Of a stretch of DNA of 64,000 nucleotides, positions 18,215-27,050 are shown piece by piece. Made by a program: the position numbers and the translations under genes. The DNA comes from Palsa-883 sp963847615 (lineage in GTDB: Bacteria; Pseudomonadota; Alphaproteobacteria; Acetobacterales; Acetobacteraceae). The stretch covers positions 186,001 to 250,000 of the forward strand of contig CAWKAN010000016.1 of assembly GCA_963847615.1 (NCBI GenBank). The letters are read 5' to 3'. How positions within the stretch are numbered: position 1 is the stretch's first letter; every line of letters starts with the position of its first letter. Under the pieces are notes generated by a model that saw only the letters and a list, made by a program, of their open reading frames with translations, did no database searches and was not told the origin of the DNA.

Positions 18215-19096
18215 ATGAACGACGTCCAAGAAGATTACGGGTTCGAGATCGTCCGGCGACAGGATTTCTCCGACGTCACCTATTTGCTTGAGGTCCGCCA
18301 TCCGCTGATGGCGAAGGCCGCGCAGCCCGGCCAGTTCGTCATCGTCATGTCGCACGAGCACGGTGAACGCATTCCCCTGACCATCGCCGATTTCGACCGC
18401 GTTGGTGGGACCGTCACGCTGGTGGTGCAGGCGGTCGGCAAGACCACCAAGGAGATGCAGCAGACCTGCCAAGCTGGCACGCGCCTGCATGCGCTGGTCG
18501 GGCCGATGGGGATTCCCACGCATATCGGCGACGCCAAGAAGGTGGTATGCGTCGGCGGCGGCCTGGGAGTGGCACCGATCTATCCGCAGGCGCGCGCCTT
18601 CAAGGAGGGCGGCGCCTATGTCATCGGCGTGCTCGGCTTCCGCAACCAGGGGCTGGTGTTCTGGGAAGACAAGTTCCGGGCCTGCTGCGACGAGGTCATT
18701 CTGTGCACCGATGACGGGTCCGCCGGGCTGAAGGGGTTCGTCAGCGACGGCATCAAGCAGGCCCTCGCCGCCCACCCCGACATCGACGAGGTGGTGGCGA
18801 TCGGCCCGCCGGTGATGATGCGGGCCTGCGCCGAAACGACCCGCCCGCTCGGCATCAAGACCATGGTCAGCCTCAACCCGATCATGGTCGACGGCACCGG
18901 CATGTGCGGCGGCTGCCGGGTGAAGCTCGGCGACCAGGTGAAGTTCGCCTGCGTCGATGGGCCCGATTTCGACGGCCACCTGGTCGACTTCGACGACATG
19001 ATGCGCCGCCTGCGGCGCTACGCCGAAGAAGAGAAGGCGGCCACGGCGCGCTGGTCGGAGACCTGCCGCATGACGACCCTGCAGGGGGCGCTGTGA
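18215..19096 (+). CDS. FAD/NAD-binding subunit of NfnAB/SudAB-like oxidoreductase (small subunit)
   Basis: A 293-aa flavoprotein that passes electrons between NAD(P)H and partner iron-sulfur centres. Features are PGQFVIVMSHEHGERIPLTI (FAD binding), CVGGGLGVAPIYPQARAF (NAD binding), and a C-terminal [2Fe-2S] cysteine cluster in GTGMCGGCRVKLGDQVKFAC. This layout is that of ferredoxin-NADP reductase subunit alpha (NfnA) or sulfide dehydrogenase subunit B. The ATG at 18215 begins MNDVQEDYGF. The frame upstream is spacer. It is first in a five-gene run. Confidence 0.9.
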   Translation: MNDVQEDYGFEIVRRQDFSDVTYLLEVRHPLMAKAAQPGQFVIVMSHEHGERIPLTIADFDRVGGTVTLVVQAVGKTTKEMQQTCQAGTRLHALVGPMGIPTHIGDAKKVVCVGGGLGVAPIYPQARAFKEGGAYVIGVLGFRNQGLVFWEDKFRACCDEVILCTDDGSAGLKGFVSDGIKQALAAHPDIDEVVAIGPPVMMRACAETTRPLGIKTMVSLNPIMVDGTGMCGGCRVKLGDQVKFACVDGPDFDGHLVDFDDMMRRLRRYAEEEKAATARWSETCRMTTLQGAL

Positions 19097-19201
19097 CCTG
19101 GCCTGGCTGACCCCACCCGCCGGCTCTTGCGTGCCCGCGCGTTCGCGCCATGGCGATGCATGGTCGGACGGTCGAATTCCCGTTGTGCCTGCCTGGGATG
19201 A

Positions 19202-20767
19202 ATGGTGATGGCGAAGAAACGGACGATCCGAACGATACCGCAGCAGAGGACGCCGGTCCGCGAACAGGACGCCGGCGAGCGGGCGCGCAACTTCGCCGAG
19301 GTGAACTGCGGCTATACCGAGGCCGAGGCGCTGGTCGAGTCCGAGCGCTGCCTGTTCTGTCCGGATCCGGTCTGCATCGCCGGCTGCCCGGTCGGCATCG
19401 ACATCCCCGGTTTCATCGAGCGCATCGGCGCGAAGGATTTTCGCGGGGCCTACGACGCGATCGGGCGCACCAACCTGCTGCCGGCGGTGTGCGGCCGGGT
19501 CTGCCCGCAGGAGACCCAATGCGAGGGCCGCTGCACGGTGGGCGAATTGCTCGAACCGGTGGCGATCGGCCGGCTGGAACGTTTCGTCGGCGACCGCGCC
19601 ATCGCCGAGGGCTGGGCCAACCTGCCGCATATCGAGCCGACCGGCCGGCGCGTCGGCATCGTCGGCTCGGGCCCCGCCGGCATGGCCTGTGCCGCCGACA
19701 TGGCCAAGGCCGGCTGCGATGTCACCGTGTTCGAGGCGTTCCACGAACCCGGCGGCGTGCTGCGCTACGGCATCCCCGATTTTCGCCTGCCCAACGAGGT
19801 GATCGACGCCGAGATCGCCAACCTGCGCCGGCTCGGGGTGAAATTCCAGTGCAACACCCTGGTCGGGCGGCTGTTCACCATCCCGCAGATGATCGACGAG
19901 ATGGGCTTCGACGCCGTGTTCATCGGCACCGGGGCCGGCTATCCGGCGATGCTCGGCATCCCCGGCGATTCGCTCAACGGCGTGCTGTCGGCCAACGAGT
20001 TGCTGACGCGCTGCAACCTGATGCGCGCGCGCGACTTCCCTGCCTTCGACACGCCGATCCCGCTGGGCCGCAACGTCGCCGTGGTCGGCGCCGGCAACAC
20101 CGCGATGGACGCGATGCGCGTCTCGCTGCGGCTCGGGGCACAGAACGTGACCTGCGTCTACCGCCGCAGCAAGGCGGAATGCCCCGCCCGCGCCGAGGAG
20201 GTGCACCACGCCGAGCAGGAGGGCGTGGTGTTCAAGTGGCTGACCGCACCGTTGGCGGTGCTTGGCGACGACAAGGGCAACGTGCGCGGCATGCGCTGCA
20301 TCTCGATGGCGCTGGGCGAGCCCGATGCGTCCGGCCGCGCCCGGCCGGTGCCGATCGCCGGCAGCGAGCACGAGATCGAATGCGACCAGGTGGTGTTCGC
20401 CATCGGCACCAACGCCAATCCGATCATCGGCCAGACCTCGCGCCTGCGGCTGGACAAGCGGGGCTACATCGCGACCGATGATGACCTGGCGACCTCGATG
20501 GCCGGGGTGTTCGCCGGCGGCGACATCGTCACCGGCGCGGCCACCGTGATCGAGGCGATGGGCGCGGGACGCAAGGCCGCGCGCGGCATGAAGGCGTATC
20601 TCGGATTGCGCGACCCGGGGGGCGACCTGGCACGTGACCCGGCATACGACCTGGCACGCGACCCTGGCGATGACCCGGCGCGCGAACCCGCGGACGCGCT
20701 GGCCGCCGCAACGATTTTCGGCATCCGGGCGAGCGAGCGCAACTTCGCCCGCATTCGGTGTGAATAA
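19202..20767 (+). CDS. NfnAB/SudAB-like large subunit (GltD-type NADPH oxidoreductase)
   Basis: A 521-aa iron-sulfur flavoprotein. N-terminal cysteines CLFCPDPVCIAGCPVGIDIP and CGRVCPQETQCEGRC bind [4Fe-4S] clusters. VGIVGSGPAGMACAADMAK is the FAD dinucleotide fold, VAVVGAGNTAMDAMR the NADPH fold, and AGGDIVTGAATVIEAMGAGR the closing FAD motif. After the usual end there is a repetitive tail (about residues 470-495, DPGGDLARDP and variants) from a short DNA repeat. Pairing with the preceding gene points to NADP(H)-ferredoxin transhydrogenation rather than glutamate synthesis, since no gltB is nearby. Confidence 0.9.
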   Translation: MVMAKKRTIRTIPQQRTPVREQDAGERARNFAEVNCGYTEAEALVESERCLFCPDPVCIAGCPVGIDIPGFIERIGAKDFRGAYDAIGRTNLLPAVCGRVCPQETQCEGRCTVGELLEPVAIGRLERFVGDRAIAEGWANLPHIEPTGRRVGIVGSGPAGMACAADMAKAGCDVTVFEAFHEPGGVLRYGIPDFRLPNEVIDAEIANLRRLGVKFQCNTLVGRLFTIPQMIDEMGFDAVFIGTGAGYPAMLGIPGDSLNGVLSANELLTRCNLMRARDFPAFDTPIPLGRNVAVVGAGNTAMDAMRVSLRLGAQNVTCVYRRSKAECPARAEEVHHAEQEGVVFKWLTAPLAVLGDDKGNVRGMRCISMALGEPDASGRARPVPIAGSEHEIECDQVVFAIGTNANPIIGQTSRLRLDKRGYIATDDDLATSMAGVFAGGDIVTGAATVIEAMGAGRKAARGMKAYLGLRDPGGDLARDPAYDLARDPGDDPAREPADALAAATIFGIRASERNFARIRCE

Positions 20768-20836
20768 CGTCGCTGTGAATAACGCACGCAACCTGCCCGC
20801 GGATGATCGCCAATAACGCAAGCCCGGAATGAGGCC

Positions 20837-22724
20837 ATGAACGACGCCACCCTGCTGCAACGACCGGTCGCCAGCGCCAAGACGGTGACCACGCTCGCCG
20901 AACACATCGTCGAGGTGATCAGCGACTCCGGCGAGGGCGCGCAGCGCTGCGGCCAGTGCCTGGGCGCCATTGCCGCGCGCACCGGCTACGGTATCTGGAC
21001 GGTGGAGATCATCCCCGCCGAGATCCGCCCGCCGGCCCGCAGTGTCGCCGGCGCCTCCGGCAACCGCATCCGCTTCGGCGCGCGCCGCATCACCAACGGC
21101 GGCAACGAGACCGATCTCGCGGTCGCCTTCAACGAGCAGGTCCTGCTCGGCCGGGTGCGGGCCGGCGAGCTGAAGCCGGGTGCCACCATCCTGCTGGAAA
21201 GCATGTGGCGGCAGGATCGCAACAAGGCGATCGTCAGCCTCCTACACCGAGATTTACGACCAGCTCGTCGCCGCCGGCTACGACGTGCACGAGGTGCCGA
21301 TGGAGCAGGAGTGCCGCGCCATCGTGAGCGATCCGCGGCGCGGCAAGAACATGTTCGCCCTCGGCATGCTGTGCAACATCTATAGCCTGGATATGCAGCT
21401 CGCCGCCGAGCAGGTGGCGCGGATCTTCGGCAAGAAGGACCAGAAGATCGTCGAAACCAACGTCCGGCTGCTCGAGGCCGGCCATGCCTGGGCGGAAGCA
21501 AACCTCGCCTTCAAGTATCGCATCCCGGCCGAGCGCGCGACCGAGCCGCAGATCGTGGTCAACGGCAACACCGCGCTGGCGCTGGGCATCCTGGCCTCGG
21601 GCATGGAGGTCTGCGCGATGTATCCGATCACGCCGGCGACCTCGGTCTCGCACTATCTCAGCGACGTGTTCGAGAAGGTCGGCGGGATCGTGCACCAGGC
21701 GGAGGACGAGATCGCCGCCTGCGCCTTCGCCCTCGGCGCCTCGTACGCCAACAAATGCGCGGTCACCATCACCTCCGGCCCGGGCTATTCGCTGAAGCAG
21801 GAGGGCATCGGGCTGGCGGTGATGGGCGAGATCCCGCTGGTCGTCATCAACGTGCAGCGCGGCGGCCCCAGCACCGGCCAGCCGACCAAGGTGGAGCAGG
21901 GCGACCTGCTGACCGCGATGTTCGGCAGCCATGGCGATGCGCCGAAAGTGGTGATGGCCGCTGCCACCATCGAGGACTGCTTCTATTCGGTGATCACCGC
22001 GCGCAAGATCGCCGAGACCTTCAACATGGTCGTGGTGTTGCTGACCGACGCCGCGCTGGCGAGTTCGCAGCAGCCGATTCCACGCCCGCAGTTCCGCGAG
22101 ACCTGGCTGGCGCCGCCGGCCGACCAGAGCAGCGTTCCCGGCGACACCAGGCCGTACAACTGGGATCCGGTCACCGGGCTGGCGCGCCGCATCATCCCCG
22201 GCCAGCCCGGCGGCATGCACACGCTGACCGGTCTGGCGCATGACGGCCAGAGCCACGTCGCCTACGACGCCGAGATCAACCAGCAGAGCATCCAGGCGCG
22301 CAGCCGCAAGCTGGCAGCGCTGCAAAAGACGCTGCTGCCGCCGCCGGTGTTCGGAGCGGACGGCGGCGATCTGCTGGTGATCGGCTGGGGCAGCACGCGC
22401 GGCGCGATCGAGGAAGCGGTGGAGCAACTGCGCGACGAAGGCCACGCCGTGTCGGCCATGCACCTGACCTTCCTGCAGCCGATGGCACCGGGTCTCAAGG
22501 AGATCATGGCGCGCTTCCGCCGGGTGATGACCATCGAGGGTAACTGGTGCGACCCGGCGGACGATCCGCTGATCGACGAAAGCAACCGGCGCTACACCGC
22601 GCTGGCGATGCTGCTGCGCGCGCGCTACCTGGTCGATGTCGATTGCTGGAGCGAGGTCAAGGGCCAGCCGATCAAGCCGGCGCTGATCCGCGCCGCCATT
22701 CTGCGCAAATTGCAGGCGCCGTGA
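20837..22724 (+). pseudogene. korA: 2-oxoacid:ferredoxin oxidoreductase gamma-alpha subunit, one-base frameshift
   Basis: Oxidises a 2-oxoacid to its acyl-CoA with reduction of ferredoxin. The N-terminal gamma domain (residues 1-190, GEGAQRCGQCLGAIAARTGY) is fused to the alpha domain (NGNTALALGILASGMEVC, YPITPATSVSHYL, GGPSTGQPTKVEQGDL). The frame changes at about 21238: dropping one C after GTCAGC gives VSSYTEIYDQLVAAGYDVHE. The corrected length is 628 aa, as expected, so a sequence error is the simplest reading. It begins 69 bp after the NfnB-like gene and is followed 14 bp later by the beta subunit. The substrate (2-oxoglutarate, pyruvate or branched) cannot be fixed. Confidence 0.88.
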
Positions 22725-22738
22725 GGGAACACCGAATC

Positions 22739-23749
22739 ATGCCCGACACCCACATCGCCCATTCCGCCACCGAATGCCTGCTGCGGCTGCACGACGAGCA
22801 CTACGAGCTGGAGGACTACCAGAGCGGCGTGCCGCGCTGGTGCACCGGCTGCGGCGACAACGCGATCCTGACCGCGGTGCAGCGGCTGTGCCGCGACGAG
22901 GAGCTGGCGCCGGAGAAGACCGTGTTCATCTCCGGCATCGGCTGCTCCAGCCGCTTCCCGCACTACATGAAGACCTACGGGTTGCATGGCATCCACGGCC
23001 GCGCCCTGCCGATCGCCGAGGGCGTCAAGATGGCGCGGCCCGACCTGCACGTGTTCGTCAACACCGGCGACGGCGATTGTTGCAGCATCGGCGCGGCGCA
23101 CTGGATCCACGCGATCCGCTACAACATGAACCTGACGATGATGCTGCATGACAACCAGATCTACGGGTTGACCAAGATGCAGGCCTCGCCCACCTCGCCG
23201 ATCGGGTTGAAGAGCAACACCACCCCGCGCGGCGCCTATTTGGAGGCGATGAACCCGCTGACGGTGACCCTGGGCGTGCAGAACGTTTCGTTCGTTGCGC
23301 AGGCGGTGGATTGGATTCCCGACGTGCTGTACGACGTGATCGCGGCGGCCTATCGCCACAAGGGCCTCGGCTTCGTGCGCATCCTGCAGCGCTGCCCGGA
23401 ATGGCTGCCGAAGTTGTTCGAGCCGTTCGTGCAGGACCCGTCGCGCATCAAGCTGCTGCACCATGCGCGCGGCCTGTCGATCAGCCCGGGCACGGCGAAG
23501 ATCTTCCGCACCCAGGAGGAGCACGATCCGCGCGACATCCATCGCGCGCGGGAGATCGCCTCCGGCCACGATCCGATCCCGGTGGGCATCCTGTACCACA
23601 ACCCGGACGTCCCCTGTTACGAGGAGGTACGCCACGCCGGTGCGCTGCGTTCGCCGGAACTGATCCGTAACGGCCTGGAAGCCGAGTTCGACAAGGTCAC
23701 GGTCTGGCCGCAAGGCGGCGAACCGGCCGCACCCGGCGCCGCGGCCTGA
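22739..23749 (+). CDS. korB: 2-oxoacid:ferredoxin oxidoreductase beta subunit
   Basis: The thiamine-diphosphate subunit, 336 aa. RWCTGCGDNAILTAVQRL carries the conserved CxGCG cluster ligand region. NTGDGDCCSIGAAHWIHAIR with LHDNQIYGLTKMQASPTS is the TPP/Mg motif, and GIGCSSRFPHYMKTYGLHGIH is the active-site loop. Such beta subunits are normally 280-340 aa. It has no extra ferredoxin domain; that role may be filled by the next gene product. Confidence 0.92.
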   Translation: MPDTHIAHSATECLLRLHDEHYELEDYQSGVPRWCTGCGDNAILTAVQRLCRDEELAPEKTVFISGIGCSSRFPHYMKTYGLHGIHGRALPIAEGVKMARPDLHVFVNTGDGDCCSIGAAHWIHAIRYNMNLTMMLHDNQIYGLTKMQASPTSPIGLKSNTTPRGAYLEAMNPLTVTLGVQNVSFVAQAVDWIPDVLYDVIAAAYRHKGLGFVRILQRCPEWLPKLFEPFVQDPSRIKLLHHARGLSISPGTAKIFRTQEEHDPRDIHRAREIASGHDPIPVGILYHNPDVPCYEEVRHAGALRSPELIRNGLEAEFDKVTVWPQGGEPAAPGAAA

Positions 23750-23799
23750 CGCGCCGCGGATTTTCGGCGACGCACATCAGGCGACCGGTATTGGCCGAC

Positions 23800-26103
23800 A
23801 TGCAAGGCGACAGCATCATGCAAGCAGCCCATCAAGCGCAGGTGACGTTTTATCTGACCGGCCAGAGCACCGGCGAAGGCCTCGACGCCGTCGCGGGGCT
23901 CGGCCTGCGCCCGGCGTTGTTCGCCGGCTACCGCGACCTGACCGCGCTGCGCTACGACTTCCCGCTGGTGCTGCTGGCGGACGCCGGCGACACCGAGGCG
24001 GTGCAGAGCCTCACCGAGTTGTTCGACGCAGCGCTGGCAGCGGCGCTGGACGGCGCGCCCGACGCCGATCGACTGCGCCACCACGCCGTGCGGATGGAGC
24101 GGGAGATGCGCCGCGTCGTCGCGGCGGAGGGCGGTGGCAGCTTCGCCGCGCTGTGGCAGGCGGCGGACCAGCGCCTCACCGCGCCCGGCGACAAGAGGCT
24201 GGCCGACGCGGGGCTCGCCGACAGCCTGGCGCGGCTGCGCGCGGTGCTGCCGGCCGAGGCCGCGGTCGTGGATTGCGACGCCCGCCTGCCCGGGCGGCTG
24301 GTGTCGCACGCCTGGGAAGCGGTGCACCGGCGCAAGGCGGCGCGGTTTCATGCCGATCTGACGCGGCTGATCCTGAAGCTGTCGGACATCCTGCAGGCCG
24401 ACTTCGCCCGCTCCGAGGCCGGCCACAGCGCGGAGAACCTGCGCGCGGCGATCGGCCAGCCGCAGGCGCAGGCGTTCGATTTCGCGGCGATGTCGCGCGT
24501 GCTGGCCAGCGTCTCGGCGCCCTCGCTGCTCGCCGACAGCCGGCGCGAGCGCATCCGCTGGCTGCTCTCCGTGCTGCAATCGCAACGTTTCTACGCACCG
24601 CCGCAGGCGGCCGGCGCGCTGCCGCAGGCGCTGCCCGGCTACGGCTTCGTGTTCGACAGTTGCAGCCGGGCGCTGGAGGCCTGGCACGAGCGCCGGCCCA
24701 GGCTGGTGGAGCTGATCAAGGCGATGACGATCGCCGAGCTGGAGGTGCGGGGCGCCTATCGCGAGGCGCAGCACGACGCGCTGTTTGCCGGCTTCGGCGC
24801 CAACCGCGTGGCCGCGGCCGAGTTGGCGGCGTTTCCGGACTACCTGGTGCGCCTTGAGGCTGACGCCTTGCCGCCGGCGGAATTCGCCCGCGTCCTCGAT
24901 GCGCTGGCGACCGGATTGCCGTTGAAGATCCTGCTGCAGACCGACGATATTCTTGCCCCGCTCGCCGATGACCCGGCGCGGGCGAGCTTCGGCCTGTCCG
25001 GGCGCACGCTGGCCAATGCCGCGATCGCGCTGCACGAGGCGTTCGTGCTGCAGTCCAGCGCCGCGACGCTGCCCGGCCTGCGCGAGCGGTTGTTCGCCGG
25101 GCTCGGCGGTCCGGGGCCGGCGCTGTTCTCGGTGTTCTCGGGGGCGAGCGGCCATGCCGGCGACCTACCGCCCTATCTGGTCGGCGCGGCGGCGACGGAC
25201 TCGCGGGCCTTCCCGGCCTTCGTTTACGACCCGTCCGCGGGGGCGGACTGGGCCGCCCGCTTCAGCCTGCCGGGCAACCCGCAACCGGAGCGGGACTGGC
25301 CGGTGCACGCGCTGGCCTACGAGGACGCGGAGCACCAGCGCGTGGCGGAGACCGTTGCCTTCACGGCGGCCGACTTCCTGGCCTGCGACCGGCGTTACGC
25401 CGTGCATTTCGCGCGAATTCCGCGGGCGGTGTGGAACGGACAGATGGTGGCCGCGGCCGATGCCATCGCGCACGGCACGGACACCGCCGCCGGCGACGTC
25501 CCCTGCCTGCTGATGGTCGACGACGACAACCGGCTGCAGAAGGTGATGGCCGATGACGGCGTGATCCGCGAGGCGCGGCGGGTGGGCGCGATGTGGCGCG
25601 GCCTGCGCGAGCTTGGCGGCATCCGCAATTCGCATGCCGAGGCTTTGCTCGCGCATGCGCGTGCGGCGTGGGACGCGCAGCAGCGCGAGCGTGACGCCGC
25701 CGCGGCGGCCACGCTGGCGACGGCGCCGGCGGGCGGGCCGGCCCCGGTGGCCGGGGCTACGGCGACTGCGGCAGTGGGCGGCGCGGCAGCGGCGAGTGCG
25801 GCAGTGGCTGCGGCAGCGGTGGGCGAGGCGGCGGTGGCCGAACCGGAACGCTCGCCGGACGAGCCCTATATCGAAACCGCGCGGTGCAGCACTTGCAACG
25901 AATGCACCCAGATCAACGACAAGATGTTCGCCTACAACAAGGACAAGCAGGCCTATATCGCGGATCTCGCCGCCGGCACCTATCGCCAGCTGGTCGAGGC
26001 GGCCGAGAGCTGCCAGGTTTCCGTCATCCACCCCGGCAAGCCGCGCGACCCCAAGGAGCCGGGGCTCGACGAGCTGCTGAAGCGCGCCGAACCCTTCCTG
26101 TAG
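23800..26103 (+). CDS. Large protein of unknown N-terminus with C-terminal [4Fe-4S] ferredoxin domain
   Basis: A 767-aa product with no signal peptide or membrane helix. Residues 1-640 are a mostly helical region I do not recognise, rich in Ala/Arg, with WP-HALAYED-like and LMVDDDNRLQKVMADDGVIR segments. An Ala-rich linker (about 645-690) leads to a ferredoxin domain: CSTCNECTQINDKMFAYN, with the fourth Cys in ESCQVSVIHPGKP. It lies 50 bp after the beta subunit on the same strand, so the ferredoxin domain is the likely electron carrier between the oxidoreductase and the NfnAB-like pair. The function of the large part is unknown. The start at 23800 is one of three close options. Confidence 0.8.
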   Translation: MQGDSIMQAAHQAQVTFYLTGQSTGEGLDAVAGLGLRPALFAGYRDLTALRYDFPLVLLADAGDTEAVQSLTELFDAALAAALDGAPDADRLRHHAVRMEREMRRVVAAEGGGSFAALWQAADQRLTAPGDKRLADAGLADSLARLRAVLPAEAAVVDCDARLPGRLVSHAWEAVHRRKAARFHADLTRLILKLSDILQADFARSEAGHSAENLRAAIGQPQAQAFDFAAMSRVLASVSAPSLLADSRRERIRWLLSVLQSQRFYAPPQAAGALPQALPGYGFVFDSCSRALEAWHERRPRLVELIKAMTIAELEVRGAYREAQHDALFAGFGANRVAAAELAAFPDYLVRLEADALPPAEFARVLDALATGLPLKILLQTDDILAPLADDPARASFGLSGRTLANAAIALHEAFVLQSSAATLPGLRERLFAGLGGPGPALFSVFSGASGHAGDLPPYLVGAAATDSRAFPAFVYDPSAGADWAARFSLPGNPQPERDWPVHALAYEDAEHQRVAETVAFTAADFLACDRRYAVHFARIPRAVWNGQMVAAADAIAHGTDTAAGDVPCLLMVDDDNRLQKVMADDGVIREARRVGAMWRGLRELGGIRNSHAEALLAHARAAWDAQQRERDAAAAATLATAPAGGPAPVAGATATAAVGGAAAASAAVAAAAVGEAAVAEPERSPDEPYIETARCSTCNECTQINDKMFAYNKDKQAYIADLAAGTYRQLVEAAESCQVSVIHPGKPRDPKEPGLDELLKRAEPFL

Positions 26104-26158
26104 CCGGAGGCGACCAGCAGGCGCGCTTAGCAAGCGGCCGTCAGCAAGCGGCGGCGGG

Positions 26159-26323
26159 TTAGCCGGCCGGCAGGTGGTCCTCGATTTCGGCCGCGACCTC
26201 CTCGCAGGTCTCGGCCAGGTCCTCGTACTCGGTGGCTTCTTCGGGCTTGTTGGCCTTGAGCCACTTGGCCGCAAGCTCGTGGTAGTAGGCTGCTTGCTCG
26301 CGCAGGCTCAAGATGTACTGCAT
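26159..26323 (-). CDS. 54-aa hypothetical protein
   Basis: A small acidic, amphipathic-helical protein: MQYILSLREQAAYYHELAAK followed by a Glu-rich helix (EEATEYEDLAETCEEVAAEI). The upstream GGGAG ribosome site supports this ATG over the longer frame. It converges on the ferredoxin-fusion gene. A perfect FNR-type box at 26443-26456 lies about 120 bp upstream, suggesting expression at low oxygen. I do not recognise the family. Confidence 0.65.
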   Translation of the reverse strand: MQYILSLREQAAYYHELAAKWLKANKPEEATEYEDLAETCEEVAAEIEDHLPAG

Positions 26324-26442
26324 CACGCTCTCCCGTCGATTCGCTCGGACCCGCGTCCGGCCTGGAAGGAGCACACGCCGCGCGCCCCGCGTTCAGCGGC
26401 GCATGCAAGCCGGGAGCGCAGCAACCCTTGCCGGTTTCGGCA

Positions 26443-26456
26443 TTGATGCAGATCAA
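26443..26456 (-). promoter_or_regulatory. Perfect FNR/FixK-type box
   Basis: TTGATGCAGATCAA is an exact TTGAT-N4-ATCAA match. The nearest start codon is that of the 54-aa gene (26323), about 120 bp away. The aminotransferase start is about 600 bp away on the other side. Confidence 0.7.
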
Positions 26457-26658
26457 AACTTTTGGCAACGTAACGGGATGACTTGGTCGTCCGTCGGTGA
26501 GCCCGCCTTCGGTTGGGTGGGGATGGGCAAGCAGATCCGCCGAGCGCGATATGGCAACGGGGCTGCCATCCGAGGGTTGGATGGTCCGAACCGCGCGGAC
26601 GCGAACGGTGGCAAGCCGGGCCGTGGGCCTGGATGTGCCGCAGCACGGCAAGCAATCA

Positions 26659-26819
26659 AGCGGACACAGAGTTGCACCGAGGGCACACAGGGTTGCACAG
26701 AGAAAGCAAATAGCGCTGCGCGCCAGGTCGTTTGGTCAGTATATATATTATCAGCGCGAAGCGCTAATAAAAACCACTCGGCGAAACTCTGTGCTCCCTT
26801 TGTGAACTCTGTGTCCGCT
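26659..26819. repeat. 161-bp A+T-richer inverted repeat (family R5)
   Basis: The ends AGCGGACACAGAGTT and AACTCTGTGTCCGCT are exact inverses. Further CACAGAG/CTCTGTG matches and an inner AGCGCT pair follow. The segment is clearly less G+C-rich than its surroundings and has no gene. The rest of 26324-27050 shows only the FNR box. Confidence 0.85.
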
Positions 26820-27050
26820 CGATTACTTTCTTTCTTGTTGTCTTGCCTTGCCGCGATTGCTGAATGACGGGTGTGGGCAGCCCAGCCAAGCCTGCGACAC
26901 CGACCGAATGGGGTCACCCTGTCCAACGGACCAGCAAAACCGCCGCCTGCGCCGCGACAGAATGCGCCTCTTGCCGGTCGGGAGCGGGGATGCCAGCCTG
27001 TTGCCCACTGCAAGAACCGCCGCACGGCACGCCCCGGAGGACCCCTGACC

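Noticed and set aside
18119..20905. 928-residue open frame on the minus strand opposite the sud genes
   Set aside because: It is the antisense shadow of two clear flavoprotein genes in G+C-rich DNA; the translation is Arg/His/Gly-rich with no motif.
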